Assembly (NCBI RefSeq): GCF_943737005.1
Contig: NZ_CALSFU010000015.1
Location: forward strand, 1 to 64,000
Length of the DNA stretch: 64,000 bases
Reading direction: 5' to 3'
DNA from: Achromobacter sp. Marseille-Q4962
GTDB lineage: Bacteria; Pseudomonadota; Gammaproteobacteria; Burkholderiales; Burkholderiaceae_B
This document shows positions 32,148 to 43,109 of the stretch, piece by piece (the stretch's first letter is position 1; each line of letters starts with the position of its first letter). Under the pieces are notes generated by a model. That model saw only the letters and a list, made by a program, of their open reading frames with translations. It was not told where the DNA came from and searched no databases. Position numbers and translations under genes: made by a program.

Positions 32148-33016
32148 ACATGATCCGCGATATCGTTTTCCAGATACGCAGCCGCCGCGACGCGCTCAGC
32201 GTCACCGAGCGCAAGGTGGCCGACGCCATCCTGGACGACATCATCTGGAGCGCGAGCGCCACGGTGGACCAGCTTGCGTCCAAGGCGGGCGTCAGCATCG
32301 CCACCATTTCGCGCTTCGCGCGCACCGTGGGCTGCGAAGACACGCGCGACCTGAAGATGAAGCTGGCGCAGGCCAGCGCGGTGGGCAGCCGCTTCCTGGA
32401 CGCCTCCGCGCCCGCCGAGGAAAGCACCTTCTACGCGCGCATCTATGCCGACATCGAGAGCACGCTGCGCGCGCATCTGCCCGAGTTCACCGAGCCGCTG
32501 ATCGAACGCGCCACCGCGCTGGTGCGCGAGGCCCGCATGACCTACGTCTTCGGCATGGGCGGCGCCTCGGCGGTGCTGGCCCATGAGATCCAGTCGCGGC
32601 TGGTGCGCCTGGGCTATCCGGTGGCCGCCTATACCGACGCGGTGCTGCTGCGCATGGTGGCGGCCACGCTGGACGAACGCGACACCGTGCTGGCGCTTTC
32701 CGCCTCGGGCCTCACCCCTGAAATCCTGGGCGGCGCCCGCATCGTGAAGCAGTACCGGGCCCGCATCGTGGCGCTCACCGATCCCGCCTCGCCGCTGGCG
32801 GACATGGCCGACGTCGTGGTGCCGATACGCACGGCCGAAACCGACTTCATCTACAAGCCCTCGGCGTCGCGCTACGCCATGATGCTGGCCATCGACCTGC
32901 TGGCCACGGAACTGGCCATGCTCGACCAGGACGGCAACCGCGAACGCCTGCGCCGCATCAAGCTGGCGCTGGACGAGTACCGCGGCGGCCCCAACCGGCT
33001 GCCCCTGGGCGACTGA
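32144..33016 (+). CDS. RpiR-family transcriptional regulator (HTH plus SIS domain)
   Basis: The 290-residue protein has the HTH_6 domain at residues 1-80 ([42 protein letters not shown]) and a SIS domain (about 130-260, [34 protein letters not shown]). SIS domains usually sense phosphosugars, yet here the regulator sits inside a D-amino-acid operon, so the effector could be an intermediate of that pathway. It is translationally coupled to the upstream ATPase gene and is likely the local regulator. Confidence 0.9.
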   Translation: MNMIRDIVFQIRSRRDALSVTERKVADAILDDIIWSASATVDQLASKAGVSIATISRFARTVGCEDTRDLKMKLAQASAVGSRFLDASAPAEESTFYARIYADIESTLRAHLPEFTEPLIERATALVREARMTYVFGMGGASAVLAHEIQSRLVRLGYPVAAYTDAVLLRMVAATLDERDTVLALSASGLTPEILGGARIVKQYRARIVALTDPASPLADMADVVVPIRTAETDFIYKPSASRYAMMLAIDLLATELAMLDQDGNRERLRRIKLALDEYRGGPNRLPLGD

Positions 33017-33042
33017 ACGACAACGCGCAACGGACGCTCCCG

Positions 33043-34497
33043 ATGTACGACACCCTGATCGCCCAGGTCCGCGTGCTGGACGGCTCCGGCGGCCCCGAAA
33101 CCGTCGCCGACGTGGCGCTGGCCGGCGACCGCATTGCCGCCATCGGCGCGCTCGGCGGCCGGCCGGCGGCGCGGCGCATCGACGGCCGGGGCCTGGCGCT
33201 CGCGCCCGGCTTCATCGACGTGCACACCCATGACGACACCAACGTCATCCGCACCCCCGGCATGCTGCCCAAGCTTTCGCAAGGCGTGACCACCGTGATC
33301 GTGGGCAACTGCGGCATCAGCGCCTCTCCCGTGACGCTGCGCGGCGATCCGCCCGACCCGATGAACCTGCTGGGCGGCCCGGACGATTTCCGCTACCCCG
33401 CCTTCGCCGACTACACGCGCGCCATCGAGCAAGCCCGGCCCGCCGTGAACGTGGCGGCGCTGGTGGGCCACACCGCGCTGCGCAACAACCACATGGACCG
33501 GCTCGACCGCCCCGCCACGCGCCGGGAGGCGCTGGCGATGCGGGAACAACTCCGCGACGCGCTGGCGCATGGCGCCATCGGTTTGAGCACGGGCCTGGCC
33601 TATGCGTCCGCCTTCGAGGCGGACACCGCCGAGGTCAAGCTGCTGGCCGAGGCGCTGGACGAATTCGGCGCGCTGTACGCCACGCATCTGCGCTCGGAAT
33701 TCGCGGCCATCCTCGAAGCCATGCAGGAAGCCTTCGACGTGGGCCTGCATGCGCGCGTGCCAGTGGTGGTGTCGCACCTGAAATGCGCGGGCGCGGGCAA
33801 CTGGGGCCGCACGAAGGAGGTGCTGTTCGCGCTGGAGAACGCCGGCCGCATGCAGCGGGTGGGCTGCGACTGCTATCCGTATTCGGCCAGCTCGTCCACC
33901 CTGGACCTGAAGCAGGTCACGGACGAATTCGATATCTTCATCACCTGGTCCGCCCCGCACCCGGAACAGGCGCGCCGCACGCTGGCCGCGATTGCGCGCG
34001 ACTGGAACGTGAGCCTGACGGAGGCCGCCTCGCGCCTGCAGCCGGCCGGCGCGGTGTACCACAACATGCGCGAAGACGACGTGCGCCGCGTACTGTCGCA
34101 CCCGCTCACCATGGTGGGGTCCGACGGCCTGCCCAACGACCCCATGCCCCACCCGCGCCTGTGGGGCGCGTTTCCGCGCGTGCTCGGACACTACAGCCGC
34201 GACGTGGGGCTGTTCCCGCTGGCCGAGGCCGTGCACAAGATGACCGGCCTGTCGGCGCGGCGCTATGGCCTGGCCGGGCGCGGCCAGGTACGCGAGGGCT
34301 ATCACGCCGATCTCGTGCTGTTCGACCCCGCGGGCGTGACCGACCGCGCCACCTTCGCCGACCCGGTCCGGGCCGCGGACGGTATCGAGGCCGTGTGGGT
34401 CAACGGCGTGCTGTCCTACGACCACGGCCAGCCCACCGGCCTGCGCGCCGGACGCTGGCTTCCCCGCCAGGGCGACCTGCGCGCGGATTTCCGCTGA
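33043..34497 (+). CDS. N-acyl-D-amino-acid deacylase (D-aminoacylase)
   Basis: The 484-residue amidohydrolase family protein hydrolyses N-acyl-D-amino acids to the D-amino acid and a carboxylate. Zinc-site landmarks are intact: FIDVHTHDDTNV (H-x-H, about residue 68), the metal-bridging Cys in IVGNCGISASP (about 90), the histidines of VVSHLKCAG and the catalytic aspartate in MVGSDGLPND (about 363). The closing strand GYHADLVLFDPAGVTDRATF is diagnostic for the family. It follows the regulator by 26 nt and precedes the RidA-like gene. Confidence 0.92.
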   Translation: MYDTLIAQVRVLDGSGGPETVADVALAGDRIAAIGALGGRPAARRIDGRGLALAPGFIDVHTHDDTNVIRTPGMLPKLSQGVTTVIVGNCGISASPVTLRGDPPDPMNLLGGPDDFRYPAFADYTRAIEQARPAVNVAALVGHTALRNNHMDRLDRPATRREALAMREQLRDALAHGAIGLSTGLAYASAFEADTAEVKLLAEALDEFGALYATHLRSEFAAILEAMQEAFDVGLHARVPVVVSHLKCAGAGNWGRTKEVLFALENAGRMQRVGCDCYPYSASSSTLDLKQVTDEFDIFITWSAPHPEQARRTLAAIARDWNVSLTEAASRLQPAGAVYHNMREDDVRRVLSHPLTMVGSDGLPNDPMPHPRLWGAFPRVLGHYSRDVGLFPLAEAVHKMTGLSARRYGLAGRGQVREGYHADLVLFDPAGVTDRATFADPVRAADGIEAVWVNGVLSYDHGQPTGLRAGRWLPRQGDLRADFR

Positions 34498-34523
34498 AAC
34501 AGACCTGCCACGAGGAGAAAAGC

Positions 34524-34949
34524 ATGAACCAGGCTCCCACCCCCGATCAATACGGCATCACGCGCTACGGCGCGACCGGCGGCGCCGGCCAGGGCGGCTC
34601 GCATATGCCGTTCGCGCGCGCCGTGGCCGCCGACGGCTGGCTCCATGTGTCTGGCCAGGTGCCCATGGAAAACGGCGAAGTCGTCGAGGGCGGCATCGTC
34701 ACGCAATCGCACAAGGCCATCCAGCAACTGCTGGCGATCCTGAAAGAAGCGGGCTACGGACCCGAGCACGTGGTGCGCTGCGGCGTATGGCTGGACGACG
34801 CGCGCGACTTCCCGGCTTTCAACAAGGTGTTCCGCGAGTATTTCGGCGAGTACGCGCCGGCGCGCGCCTGCGTGCAGTCGCCGCTGATGGTGGACGCGAA
34901 GGTGGAGATCGATTGCGTGGCGTATAAAGGCCCACCCCCTACCCGCTGA
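34524..34949 (+). CDS. RidA family protein (YjgF/YER057c/UK114)
   Basis: The 141-residue protein belongs to the RidA/Rid family of trimeric enzymes that hydrolyse reactive enamine and imine intermediates to keto acids. Key regions are HVSGQVPMENGEVVEGG, QSHKAIQQLLAILKEAGYG and PARACVQSPLMVDAKVEIDCVAY; the last carries the substrate-binding Arg (A-R-x-C-V-Q) near residue 117. PLP deaminases such as the first operon gene release exactly such enamines, so the pairing makes sense. It is the last gene of the operon. Its final codons form the start of the tandem repeat array. Confidence 0.9.
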   Translation: MNQAPTPDQYGITRYGATGGAGQGGSHMPFARAVAADGWLHVSGQVPMENGEVVEGGIVTQSHKAIQQLLAILKEAGYGPEHVVRCGVWLDDARDFPAFNKVFREYFGEYAPARACVQSPLMVDAKVEIDCVAYKGPPPTR

Positions 34950-35470
34950 CGCGGGCCCCCTCAAGGGGGCGGCGCTGGCGGACCGGCCAAGCCGGATCCG
35001 CGGCGCCCTGGCTTGGGAAGAGGGGGGATGCGAAGGTGGAAATTGATTGTATGAAGAACCCCTTACCCGCTGACGCGCGCGCCCTCAAGGGGGCGGCGCT
35101 GGCGGACCGGCCAAGCCGGATCCGCGGCGCCCTGGCTTGGGGAGAGGGGGGATGCGAAGGTGGAAATTGATTGTATGAAGACCCCCCTACCCGCTGACGC
35201 GCGCGCCCTCAAGGGGGCGGCGCTGGCGGACCGGCCAGGCCGGATCCGCGGCGCCCTGGCTTGGGGAGAGGGGGGATGCGAAGGTGGAAATTGATTGTAT
35301 GAAGAACCCCTTACCCGCTGACGCGCGCGCCCTCAAGGGGGCGGCGCTGGCGGACCGGCCAAGCCGGATCCGCGGCGCCCTGGCTTGGGAAGAGGGGGGA
35401 TGCGAAGGTGGAAATTGATTGTATGAAGAACCCCTACCCGCTGACGCGGGCCCTCAAGGGGGCGGCGCTA
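34893..35470. repeat. Tandem array of about 4.5 copies of a 124-bp unit
   Basis: The motif GAtGCGAAGGTGGAaATtGA starts units at 34893, 35027, 35151, 35275 and 35399. The first spacing is 134 bp and the next three are exactly 124 bp, with the last unit truncated near 35470. Each unit holds two hairpins: CCCCCTC/GAGGGGG-type around CAAGGGGGC and a longer palindrome built on CGGACCGGC and GCCGGATCCG. The first unit overlaps the 3' end of the RidA gene, and the later units begin with a degenerate copy of that coding end. As 124 is not a multiple of three, the copies shift frame. Confidence 0.95.
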
Positions 35471-35524
35471 GCAAGAACGGGCTCGCTTCGGAGGCTGCCG
35501 GGGCGCCGCGGATTCCCTGTCGGC

Positions 35525-36154
35525 CTACATCTTCACCACGTCCACGCCCTTGGGGGGCGCGAACTGGAATTCGCTGGCGGGGAGCTGGGGGTTGGGCGTG
35601 ATGCCGGACAGGTCCACACGGGTGGTCTGGCCGAAGGAGTCGAGCAGTTCGACGCGCACGGGCAGGTTGTCTTTCATGCCGATGTCGACGCGGGAGAAGC
35701 CGGCGTCGGCGTTGCGGGGCTTGGCGCGCAGCCAGTCCACGCCGTCCCGGGAAGGCAGGGCGGACACCTCGAAAGACTGCTCCAGCGAGCCGGAGCCGAA
35801 CAGGATGGCGGCCGGCGAGGTGCCGATGGCCGCGTCCACGTTGCGCTCCGTGACCTGCGCCAGGTCGGGGTCGTATTGGTAGACCTGGCGGCCGTTGGAC
35901 ACGATGAGCTGCTCGTAGGGCCGCTGCACGGCCCACTTGAACTTGCCGGGACGCTGGAACGAAAACGTGCCCGTCTGCGTGGGCTGCGGACGGCTCTGCT
36001 GATTGCCGATGGTGACCTGCGAAAAAGAGCCGGTGGCGGCGCTCACGGTGCCGACGAAGGCGCGCAGTTGTTCCTGGGCGCTGGCGGCGAGCGCCAGCGC
36101 GGGGGACAGGCAGAGGGCCGCGGCGGCGGCCATGCCACGTAGGGTAGGCATCAT
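35525..36154 (-). CDS. lolA: Outer-membrane lipoprotein carrier protein LolA
   Basis: The 209-residue periplasmic chaperone receives lipoproteins from LolCDE and hands them to LolB at the outer membrane. A signal peptide ([23 protein letters not shown], cleavage about residue 23) precedes the LolA beta-barrel with [36 protein letters not shown] and [13 protein letters not shown]. The ATG overlaps the ftsK stop (ATGA at 36154-36151), so it is coupled to ftsK. In E. coli the next gene is rarA; here it is the repeat array. Confidence 0.96.
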   Translation of the reverse strand: MMPTLRGMAAAAALCLSPALALAASAQEQLRAFVGTVSAATGSFSQVTIGNQQSRPQPTQTGTFSFQRPGKFKWAVQRPYEQLIVSNGRQVYQYDPDLAQVTERNVDAAIGTSPAAILFGSGSLEQSFEVSALPSRDGVDWLRAKPRNADAGFSRVDIGMKDNLPVRVELLDSFGQTTRVDLSGITPNPQLPASEFQFAPPKGVDVVKM

Positions 36155-38532
36155 GCTTCCTCTCGGGCGGCGGGCACCAGGATTTCCCGGTTGCCATTGG
36201 ATTGCATCGCCGACACCATACCCGATTGCTCCATCTGCTCCAGTAACCGGGCCGCTCGGTTGTAACCAATGCGCAAGTGCCGCTGCACGAGGGAGATGGA
36301 CGCGCGGCGGTGCTTGAGCACCACTTCGCAGGCCTGGTCGTACATGGGGTCGGACTCGGCGTCGCCGCCGATGCCGGTGACGCTGCTGGCGCCGTCGGCG
36401 CCGTCGCCGTCCAGTCCGCCTTCCAGCAGGCCCTCGACGTAGTTGGGCTCGCCCTGGGCCTTCAGGTTTTCCACCACGCGGTGCACTTCGTCGTCATGCA
36501 CGAAAGCGCCGTGCACGCGCACCGGCAGCCCGGTGCCCGGCGGCATGTACAGCATGTCGCCCTGCCCCAGCAGGGTCTCGGCGCCCATCTGGTCGAGGAT
36601 GGTGCGCGAATCGATCTTGGACGACACCTGGAACGCGATACGGGTGGGGATATTGGCCTTGATGAGGCCGGTAATCACGTCCACGCTGGGCCGCTGGGTG
36701 GCGAGCACCAGGTGGATGCCCGCCGCGCGCGCTTTTTGCGCCAGGCGGGCGATGAGTTCCTCGATCTTCTTGCCCACCACCATCATCAGGTCGGCCAGCT
36801 CGTCGATGACCACCACGATGGTGGGCAGCGGCGCGAGCGGCTCGGGCTGGTCCGGCGTGAGCGAGAAGGGGTTGGGAATCGGCTCCTCGCGCTTGATGGC
36901 GTCGCGGATCTTGGCGTTGTAGCCCGCCAGGTTGCGCACGCCCATCTTGCTCATGAGGCGGTAGCGTTTTTCCATTTCGCCCACGCACCAGTTCAGGGCG
37001 TTGGCGGCCTGGCGCATGTCGGTGACGACCGGCGCGAGCAGGTGCGGTATGCCTTCGTACACACTCATTTCCAGCATCTTGGGGTCGATGAGGATGAGGC
37101 GCGTATGCGAGGCGTCGGCCTTGTACAGCAGCGAGAGGATCATGGCGTTGATCCCCACCGATTTGCCCGAGCCCGTGGTGCCGGCCACCAGCAGGTGCGG
37201 CATCTTGGCCAGGTCGGCCACCACGGGATTGCCCGCGATGTCCTTGCCCAGCGCCATGGTCAGCACCGACTGGCTGGCGTGGTAGGTCTGCGAGCCGATG
37301 ATCTCGGAGAGCTTCACCATCTGGCGGCGCGGGTTGGGCAGCTCCAGGCCCATCAGGTTCTTGCCGGGAATGGTTTCCACCACGCGGATGCTCACCAGGC
37401 TGAGCGCGCGGGCGAGGTCCTTGGCCAGGTTGACGATCTGGCTGCCCTTCACGCCCGTGGCGGGCTCGATTTCGTAGCGCGTGATGACGGGCCCGGCCTG
37501 CGCCGCCACGACCGTGACGGACACGCCGAAGTCGGCGAGCTTCTTCTCGATGAGGCGCGAGGTGAACTCGATGGTTTCGGCCGACACGGTTTCCTGGTTG
37601 GCCACGGGGGGATCGAGCAGGCTGATGGCCGGCAGGTCGCCTTCGCCGCCCGCGGGGGCGAAGAACAGGCTTTGCTGCTTTTCTTTCTCGACGCGCTCGG
37701 ACTTGGGCACCACCGTGATGGCGGGCTCGATGCGCACCGGCTGCTCGTGCACCAGTTTTTCCTGCTTGGCCTCCACCTGCTCGGTGCGCACGGCCTTGGC
37801 CACCTGGCCCGCCTTGCGGTCCTGGCGGGCGGTGTAGGAATCGCGCACGCGGCGCACCAGACCTTCGAGCCAGGCGCCCACGCGCTCGGCCAGCGCGAGC
37901 CAGGAGAAGGAGAAGAAGAGGCTCAGGCCGATGGCGACCATGACCAGGAAGGCCAGCGTGCTGCCTGTGAAGCCGATGCTGCGGCTCACCAGGTCGGCCA
38001 GGGTGTGGCCGATGACGCCGCCCGCGCCGCTGGCCGTTTCGGAAGCGCCCGGCAGATGCGTGCCATGGCTCGCAAGCCGCAGCGCCTCCATGCCCAGCGA
38101 TCCCACCAGCAGCAGGAAGAAGCCTATGCCCTCCTCCCAGTGCACGCGGGGCAGCGGCTCGGGTTGTTTACTATTGGTAACGCGCAGGTGGCTGGCCAGG
38201 CGGCGGTAGCCGGCGCGCACCCGGTGCAGCAGCAGCACGACCCACCACCAGGCGGAAAAACCGAACAGATAGAGCAGGATGTCGGCCAGGTAGGCGCCCA
38301 GCATCCCGCCCCGGTTGTGGATGGCGCCCGCGGACACGGAGTGCGACCAGCCCGGATCGGCCGGATTCCAGGTGGCGAGCACCAGGGTGAGCCAGGCGGC
38401 CAGCGCGGCGAAGAGGATCCAGCGGGCCTCGCGCAGCAGCGAAGAAATTCGCGTCTGGAGCGGCGACGGCCCATTGCGGGTATTGCGCGAGGCGCGCGGG
38501 GTAGCATTGGAGATACGCGGCATGCGGCTCAT
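36151..38532 (-). CDS. ftsK: DNA translocase FtsK
   Basis: The 793-residue divisome protein pumps chromosomal DNA at the septum and activates XerCD. Four or five N-terminal helices (about residues 35-215) anchor it, and a short linker with a Lys/Glu-rich stretch follows. The motor has Walker [16 protein letters not shown] (about 455) and Walker [15 protein letters not shown] (about 575). The gamma winged-helix ([27 protein letters not shown], near the C-terminus) reads KOPS sequences. The linker is short relative to the E. coli protein, as usual outside Enterobacteria. lolA overlaps its stop; trxB is divergent. Confidence 0.97.
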   Translation of the reverse strand: MSRMPRISNATPRASRNTRNGPSPLQTRISSLLREARWILFAALAAWLTLVLATWNPADPGWSHSVSAGAIHNRGGMLGAYLADILLYLFGFSAWWWVVLLLHRVRAGYRRLASHLRVTNSKQPEPLPRVHWEEGIGFFLLLVGSLGMEALRLASHGTHLPGASETASGAGGVIGHTLADLVSRSIGFTGSTLAFLVMVAIGLSLFFSFSWLALAERVGAWLEGLVRRVRDSYTARQDRKAGQVAKAVRTEQVEAKQEKLVHEQPVRIEPAITVVPKSERVEKEKQQSLFFAPAGGEGDLPAISLLDPPVANQETVSAETIEFTSRLIEKKLADFGVSVTVVAAQAGPVITRYEIEPATGVKGSQIVNLAKDLARALSLVSIRVVETIPGKNLMGLELPNPRRQMVKLSEIIGSQTYHASQSVLTMALGKDIAGNPVVADLAKMPHLLVAGTTGSGKSVGINAMILSLLYKADASHTRLILIDPKMLEMSVYEGIPHLLAPVVTDMRQAANALNWCVGEMEKRYRLMSKMGVRNLAGYNAKIRDAIKREEPIPNPFSLTPDQPEPLAPLPTIVVVIDELADLMMVVGKKIEELIARLAQKARAAGIHLVLATQRPSVDVITGLIKANIPTRIAFQVSSKIDSRTILDQMGAETLLGQGDMLYMPPGTGLPVRVHGAFVHDDEVHRVVENLKAQGEPNYVEGLLEGGLDGDGADGASSVTGIGGDAESDPMYDQACEVVLKHRRASISLVQRHLRIGYNRAARLLEQMEQSGMVSAMQSNGNREILVPAAREEA

Positions 38533-38553
38533 TATAATTGGGCGTTACCCTAA

Positions 38554-40192
<1,639 letters not shown>

Positions 40193-40196
<4 letters not shown>

Positions 40197-40522
40197 AATG
40201 GCTGTACCTGGCCGTGGCCATCGTGGCCGAGATCATCGCCACCAGCGCGCTCAAGAGCTCGGACGGGTTCAGCCGGCTGATTCCCTCGGCAGTCACGGTC
40301 ACGGGCTACGTGGTGTCGTTCTATTTTCTTTCGCTGACCCTGCGCGAGATTCCCGTGGGCATCGCCTATGCGATCTGGTCGGGCGTCGGCATCGTACTCA
40401 TCTCGCTGGTGGGCGCCGTGTTCTTCAAGCAGCACCTGGACGCGCCCGCGCTCGCGGGCATTGGCCTCATCATCGCCGGCGTGGCGGTGATGAACCTGTT
40501 CTCCAAGTCCGTTCCCCATTGA
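40193..40522 (+). CDS. Small multidrug resistance (EmrE-type) transporter
   Basis: The 109-residue protein has four helices and the SMR family features: the essential glutamate in [15 protein letters not shown] (residue 13), [15 protein letters not shown] (about 60-74) and the terminal [14 protein letters not shown]. EmrE-like members export quaternary ammonium compounds and dyes with protons; a metabolic role such as guanidinium export cannot be excluded. Its ATG overlaps the Smr-domain gene stop by ATGA at 40193-40196, so trxB, the Smr gene and this gene form one unit. Confidence 0.92.
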
Positions 40523-40576
40523 TTGCCGGCTCCCGCCGGGCGCCCGCCCCGTCCAGCGCCCCGGTGGAACGCGCCC

Positions 40577-42670
40577 TCAGGCTTCTTCGCCGGAGGACCG
40601 GCCGTTGTTGCGCCCGGGGCTGCGCAAATATTCCACCAGGGCGCGCGTGGCGCGGTCGGGCGCGGGCGTCAGCAGCGACACCACGATAATGGCCAGGAAG
40701 GCGACCGGGGCGCCGAACACGCCGGCCGCAATGGGCTGTATGCCCCACCACAGCTGCACCGGCTCGGTGCGCGGAATGCCCATCACCCACTCGCGCAGCC
40801 AGGGCTGGGTGTGGGTCATGTAGGCAAAGGTGGTCAGGAGCCCGGCCGCCATGCCCAGCGTGGCGCCCCACTTGTTCGCGCGCCGCCAGAATACGCCCAT
40901 CACCAGCGCCGGAAAGAACGACGAGGCCGCGAACGAGAACGCCGCGGACACCATGAACAGAATGTCGGCGGGCTTGCGCGCGGCCACCCAGGCCGCGCCG
41001 AAGGCCACGACCAGCAGCAGTATCTTGGACACCATCACGCGGCGCGCCGCCGACATGCGCGGCGACACTACGCGGTACCACATGTCGTGCGACAGGGAGT
41101 TGGAGAGCGTCAGCAGCAGTCCGTCGGCGGTAGACAGCGCGGCGGCCAGGCCGCCCGCCGCCACCAGCCCCGAAATCACATAAGGCAGGCCGCCGATCTC
41201 GGGCATGGCGAGCACTACCACGTCGGCGCCCATGCTGATCTCGCCCAACTGCACGATGCCGTCTCGGTTCACGTCCAGCACTTCCAGCAGGTTGCTGTCG
41301 ACCGCGCTCCAGGCGTGCACCCAGTTGGGCAGGCTGAGAAAGCTGCTGCCCACCACCTGCGTGTACACCTCGTATTTCACCAGCAGCGCCAGGGCCGGCG
41401 CCATGAAATACAGCAGCAGGATGAACAGCAGCGACCAGGCCACCGAGCGCCGCGCCTCCACCACCGACGCCGTGGTGTAGGAGCGCATGAGGATATGCGG
41501 CATGCCGGCGGTGCCCAGCATCAGGCACAGCACCAGCGCCAGGAAATTGGCGCGCATGTGGCTGCGCTCCTGCGGGTCCTTGGACGGAAACGGCTCGGCA
41601 TGCGGCACCGGCGGCGCGGCGCGCGCCTCGAACACCGCCTTGGCCTGCGACCAGGCCGCGCGGGCGTCCTCGACGCTCGCCGGGTAGGCTGCCAGCTCCC
41701 GCTCCACCGAGCGGATCTCGACCATGGGCGCGTCCGTGGCGTTCAGCTGCGCGAGCCGGCTGCGCAGCTTGTCGCGCTCCAGCGTCCAGGATTCGGGCAG
41801 CGCCTGCACCCGCTGCGCCATTTCGTCGGCGCGTTCCTGCCACAGGCGGCGCACCTCGACTTCGCCCGGATCGTTCTGCAGATAGGCTTCCTTCTCGGCC
41901 ACCTGCTGCAGCACCGCGCCGCCCGAAATCTGGGGCAAGGGGATGTGCGTGTGCTTGACCGACAGCCAGATCACCGGCACCAGGTAGGCGATGACCAGGA
42001 TGATGTACTGGCCCACCTGCGTCCAGGTGACCGCGCGCATGCCGCCCAGGAAGGAACAGACCAGCATTCCTCCCAGCGCCACGAAAATGCCCAGCTCGAA
42101 CGAGATGCCGGTCATGCGGGTGGTGATGATGCCCACGCCGTAGATCTGCGCCACCAGGTAGGTAAATGAGCACAGTACGGCGCAGAACACCCCCGCCAGC
42201 CGCGGCAGGTTGCCGCCGTAGCGCGCGCCCATGAAATCGGGAATCGTGTACTGGCCGAAACGGCGCAGGTAGGGCGCCAGCAGCGTGGCCACCAGCACGT
42301 AGCCGCCCGTCCAGCCCATGATGTAGGCCAGGCCGCCATACCCGGTCAGGTAGAGCGTGCCGGCCACGCCGATGAAAGACGCCACGGACATCCAGTCGGC
42401 CGCGGTTGCCATGCCGTTGTAGACGGCCGGCACGCGGCGGCCGGCCACGTAGTATTCCACCTGGTCCGAGGTGCGGCACACGATGCCGATGCCCGCGTAC
42501 AGGCAGACCGTGACCAGCAGGAACACGTAGCCGATCCACTGCCGCGGCATGCCCAGCACCTCGGCCAGGGCCATCAGCAGGATCATGAGCAGAAAGCCTG
42601 CCGTGTAGAGCACGTACACGCGCCGCAGGCGGATGCGCAATTCCTCGGGACTGCCGCCGCCGAAAGGCAT
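40577..42670 (-). CDS. Sodium/solute symporter, large subunit, with EF-hand-like loop
   Basis: The 697-residue protein belongs to the solute:sodium symporter family, in the two-subunit group paired with a DUF4212 small subunit. It has about 13 membrane helices, a GxxADWMSVASFIGVAGTLY stretch early and ALSTADGLLLTLSNSLSHD late, both typical. Two insertions stand out. Residues about 210-345 form a long hydrophilic, probably helical segment between membrane helices. Residues 466-477 (DVNRDGIVQLGE) fit a 12-residue EF-hand calcium loop. Substrate is unknown; relatives carry acetate or other carboxylates. The gene starts one nt inside the end of the small-subunit gene. Confidence 0.85.
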   Translation of the reverse strand: MPFGGGSPEELRIRLRRVYVLYTAGFLLMILLMALAEVLGMPRQWIGYVFLLVTVCLYAGIGIVCRTSDQVEYYVAGRRVPAVYNGMATAADWMSVASFIGVAGTLYLTGYGGLAYIMGWTGGYVLVATLLAPYLRRFGQYTIPDFMGARYGGNLPRLAGVFCAVLCSFTYLVAQIYGVGIITTRMTGISFELGIFVALGGMLVCSFLGGMRAVTWTQVGQYIILVIAYLVPVIWLSVKHTHIPLPQISGGAVLQQVAEKEAYLQNDPGEVEVRRLWQERADEMAQRVQALPESWTLERDKLRSRLAQLNATDAPMVEIRSVERELAAYPASVEDARAAWSQAKAVFEARAAPPVPHAEPFPSKDPQERSHMRANFLALVLCLMLGTAGMPHILMRSYTTASVVEARRSVAWSLLFILLLYFMAPALALLVKYEVYTQVVGSSFLSLPNWVHAWSAVDSNLLEVLDVNRDGIVQLGEISMGADVVVLAMPEIGGLPYVISGLVAAGGLAAALSTADGLLLTLSNSLSHDMWYRVVSPRMSAARRVMVSKILLLVVAFGAAWVAARKPADILFMVSAAFSFAASSFFPALVMGVFWRRANKWGATLGMAAGLLTTFAYMTHTQPWLREWVMGIPRTEPVQLWWGIQPIAAGVFGAPVAFLAIIVVSLLTPAPDRATRALVEYLRSPGRNNGRSSGEEA

Positions 42671-42945
42671 CAGCGGGTCCCCCCGGGGGCGTCCTCGTCG
42701 CCGTCCTTGCGGTTCATGACGCGCGCATAGACGACGACAATGACAAGATAGGCCAGCGGCGCGCCGTAGGCTGCCATCCAGAAGGCGAAAGGCCAGCCGA
42801 TGAAATCGAACGACAGGTCGCGCGCGAAATATGAGGGCAGGAAAGTCAGCGCCGCCCAGACGAGCAGCGACACGAGGATCAGCCGCAGGTTGCGGCGCCA
42901 GTAGGAAGGCGGGGCGGAGTCAGGGGAAAGACGGGTTTCCGGCAT
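42670..42945 (-). CDS. Sodium/solute symporter small subunit (DUF4212)
   Basis: The 91-residue protein (start MPETRLSPDSAPPSYWRRNL) has two predicted helices, about residues 19-40 and 58-82, and the DUF4212 features RRNLRLILVSLLVWA and GWPFAFWMAAYGAPLAYLVIVVVYARVMNR. Such subunits are always next to the large symporter subunit, and their stop and start overlap here (TGATG at 42668-42672). It presumably assists assembly or transport. The promoter would lie in the 577-bp gap to its right. Confidence 0.85.
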   Translation of the reverse strand: MPETRLSPDSAPPSYWRRNLRLILVSLLVWAALTFLPSYFARDLSFDFIGWPFAFWMAAYGAPLAYLVIVVVYARVMNRKDGDEDAPGGTR

Positions 42946-43028
42946 TGTCAGGGTCTGTGCCACACCACTGATTATCGCGAAACGCGCCGCCTGAAAGCAC
43001 CTGAAGCTGAATTGCCGGGCTTTTATGC

Positions 43029-43079
43029 GACAACGGCCGGCACTACCTGGTGCCAGCCGTTGTGCGTTTTGCTTTTTTT
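43029..43079 (+). terminator. Strong hairpin followed by a T-tract, orphan terminator
   Basis: ACAACGGC...GTGCC pairs with its complement to form a stem of about 13 bp around the loop TACCTG, followed by GCGTTTTGCTTTTTTT. It is oriented for plus-strand transcripts, but no plus-strand gene ends here, as the nearest one lies 2.5 kb upstream behind two minus-strand genes. Confidence 0.65.
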
Positions 43080-43109
43080 GAGTACTGCTTACTTTTTTAT
43101 ATACCGGTG

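Noticed and set aside
42946..43075. Sigma-54 promoter for the symporter genes
   Set aside because: TGGCAC occurs near 43050 and 42960 on the minus strand, but the GG-N10-GC spacing fails in both cases.
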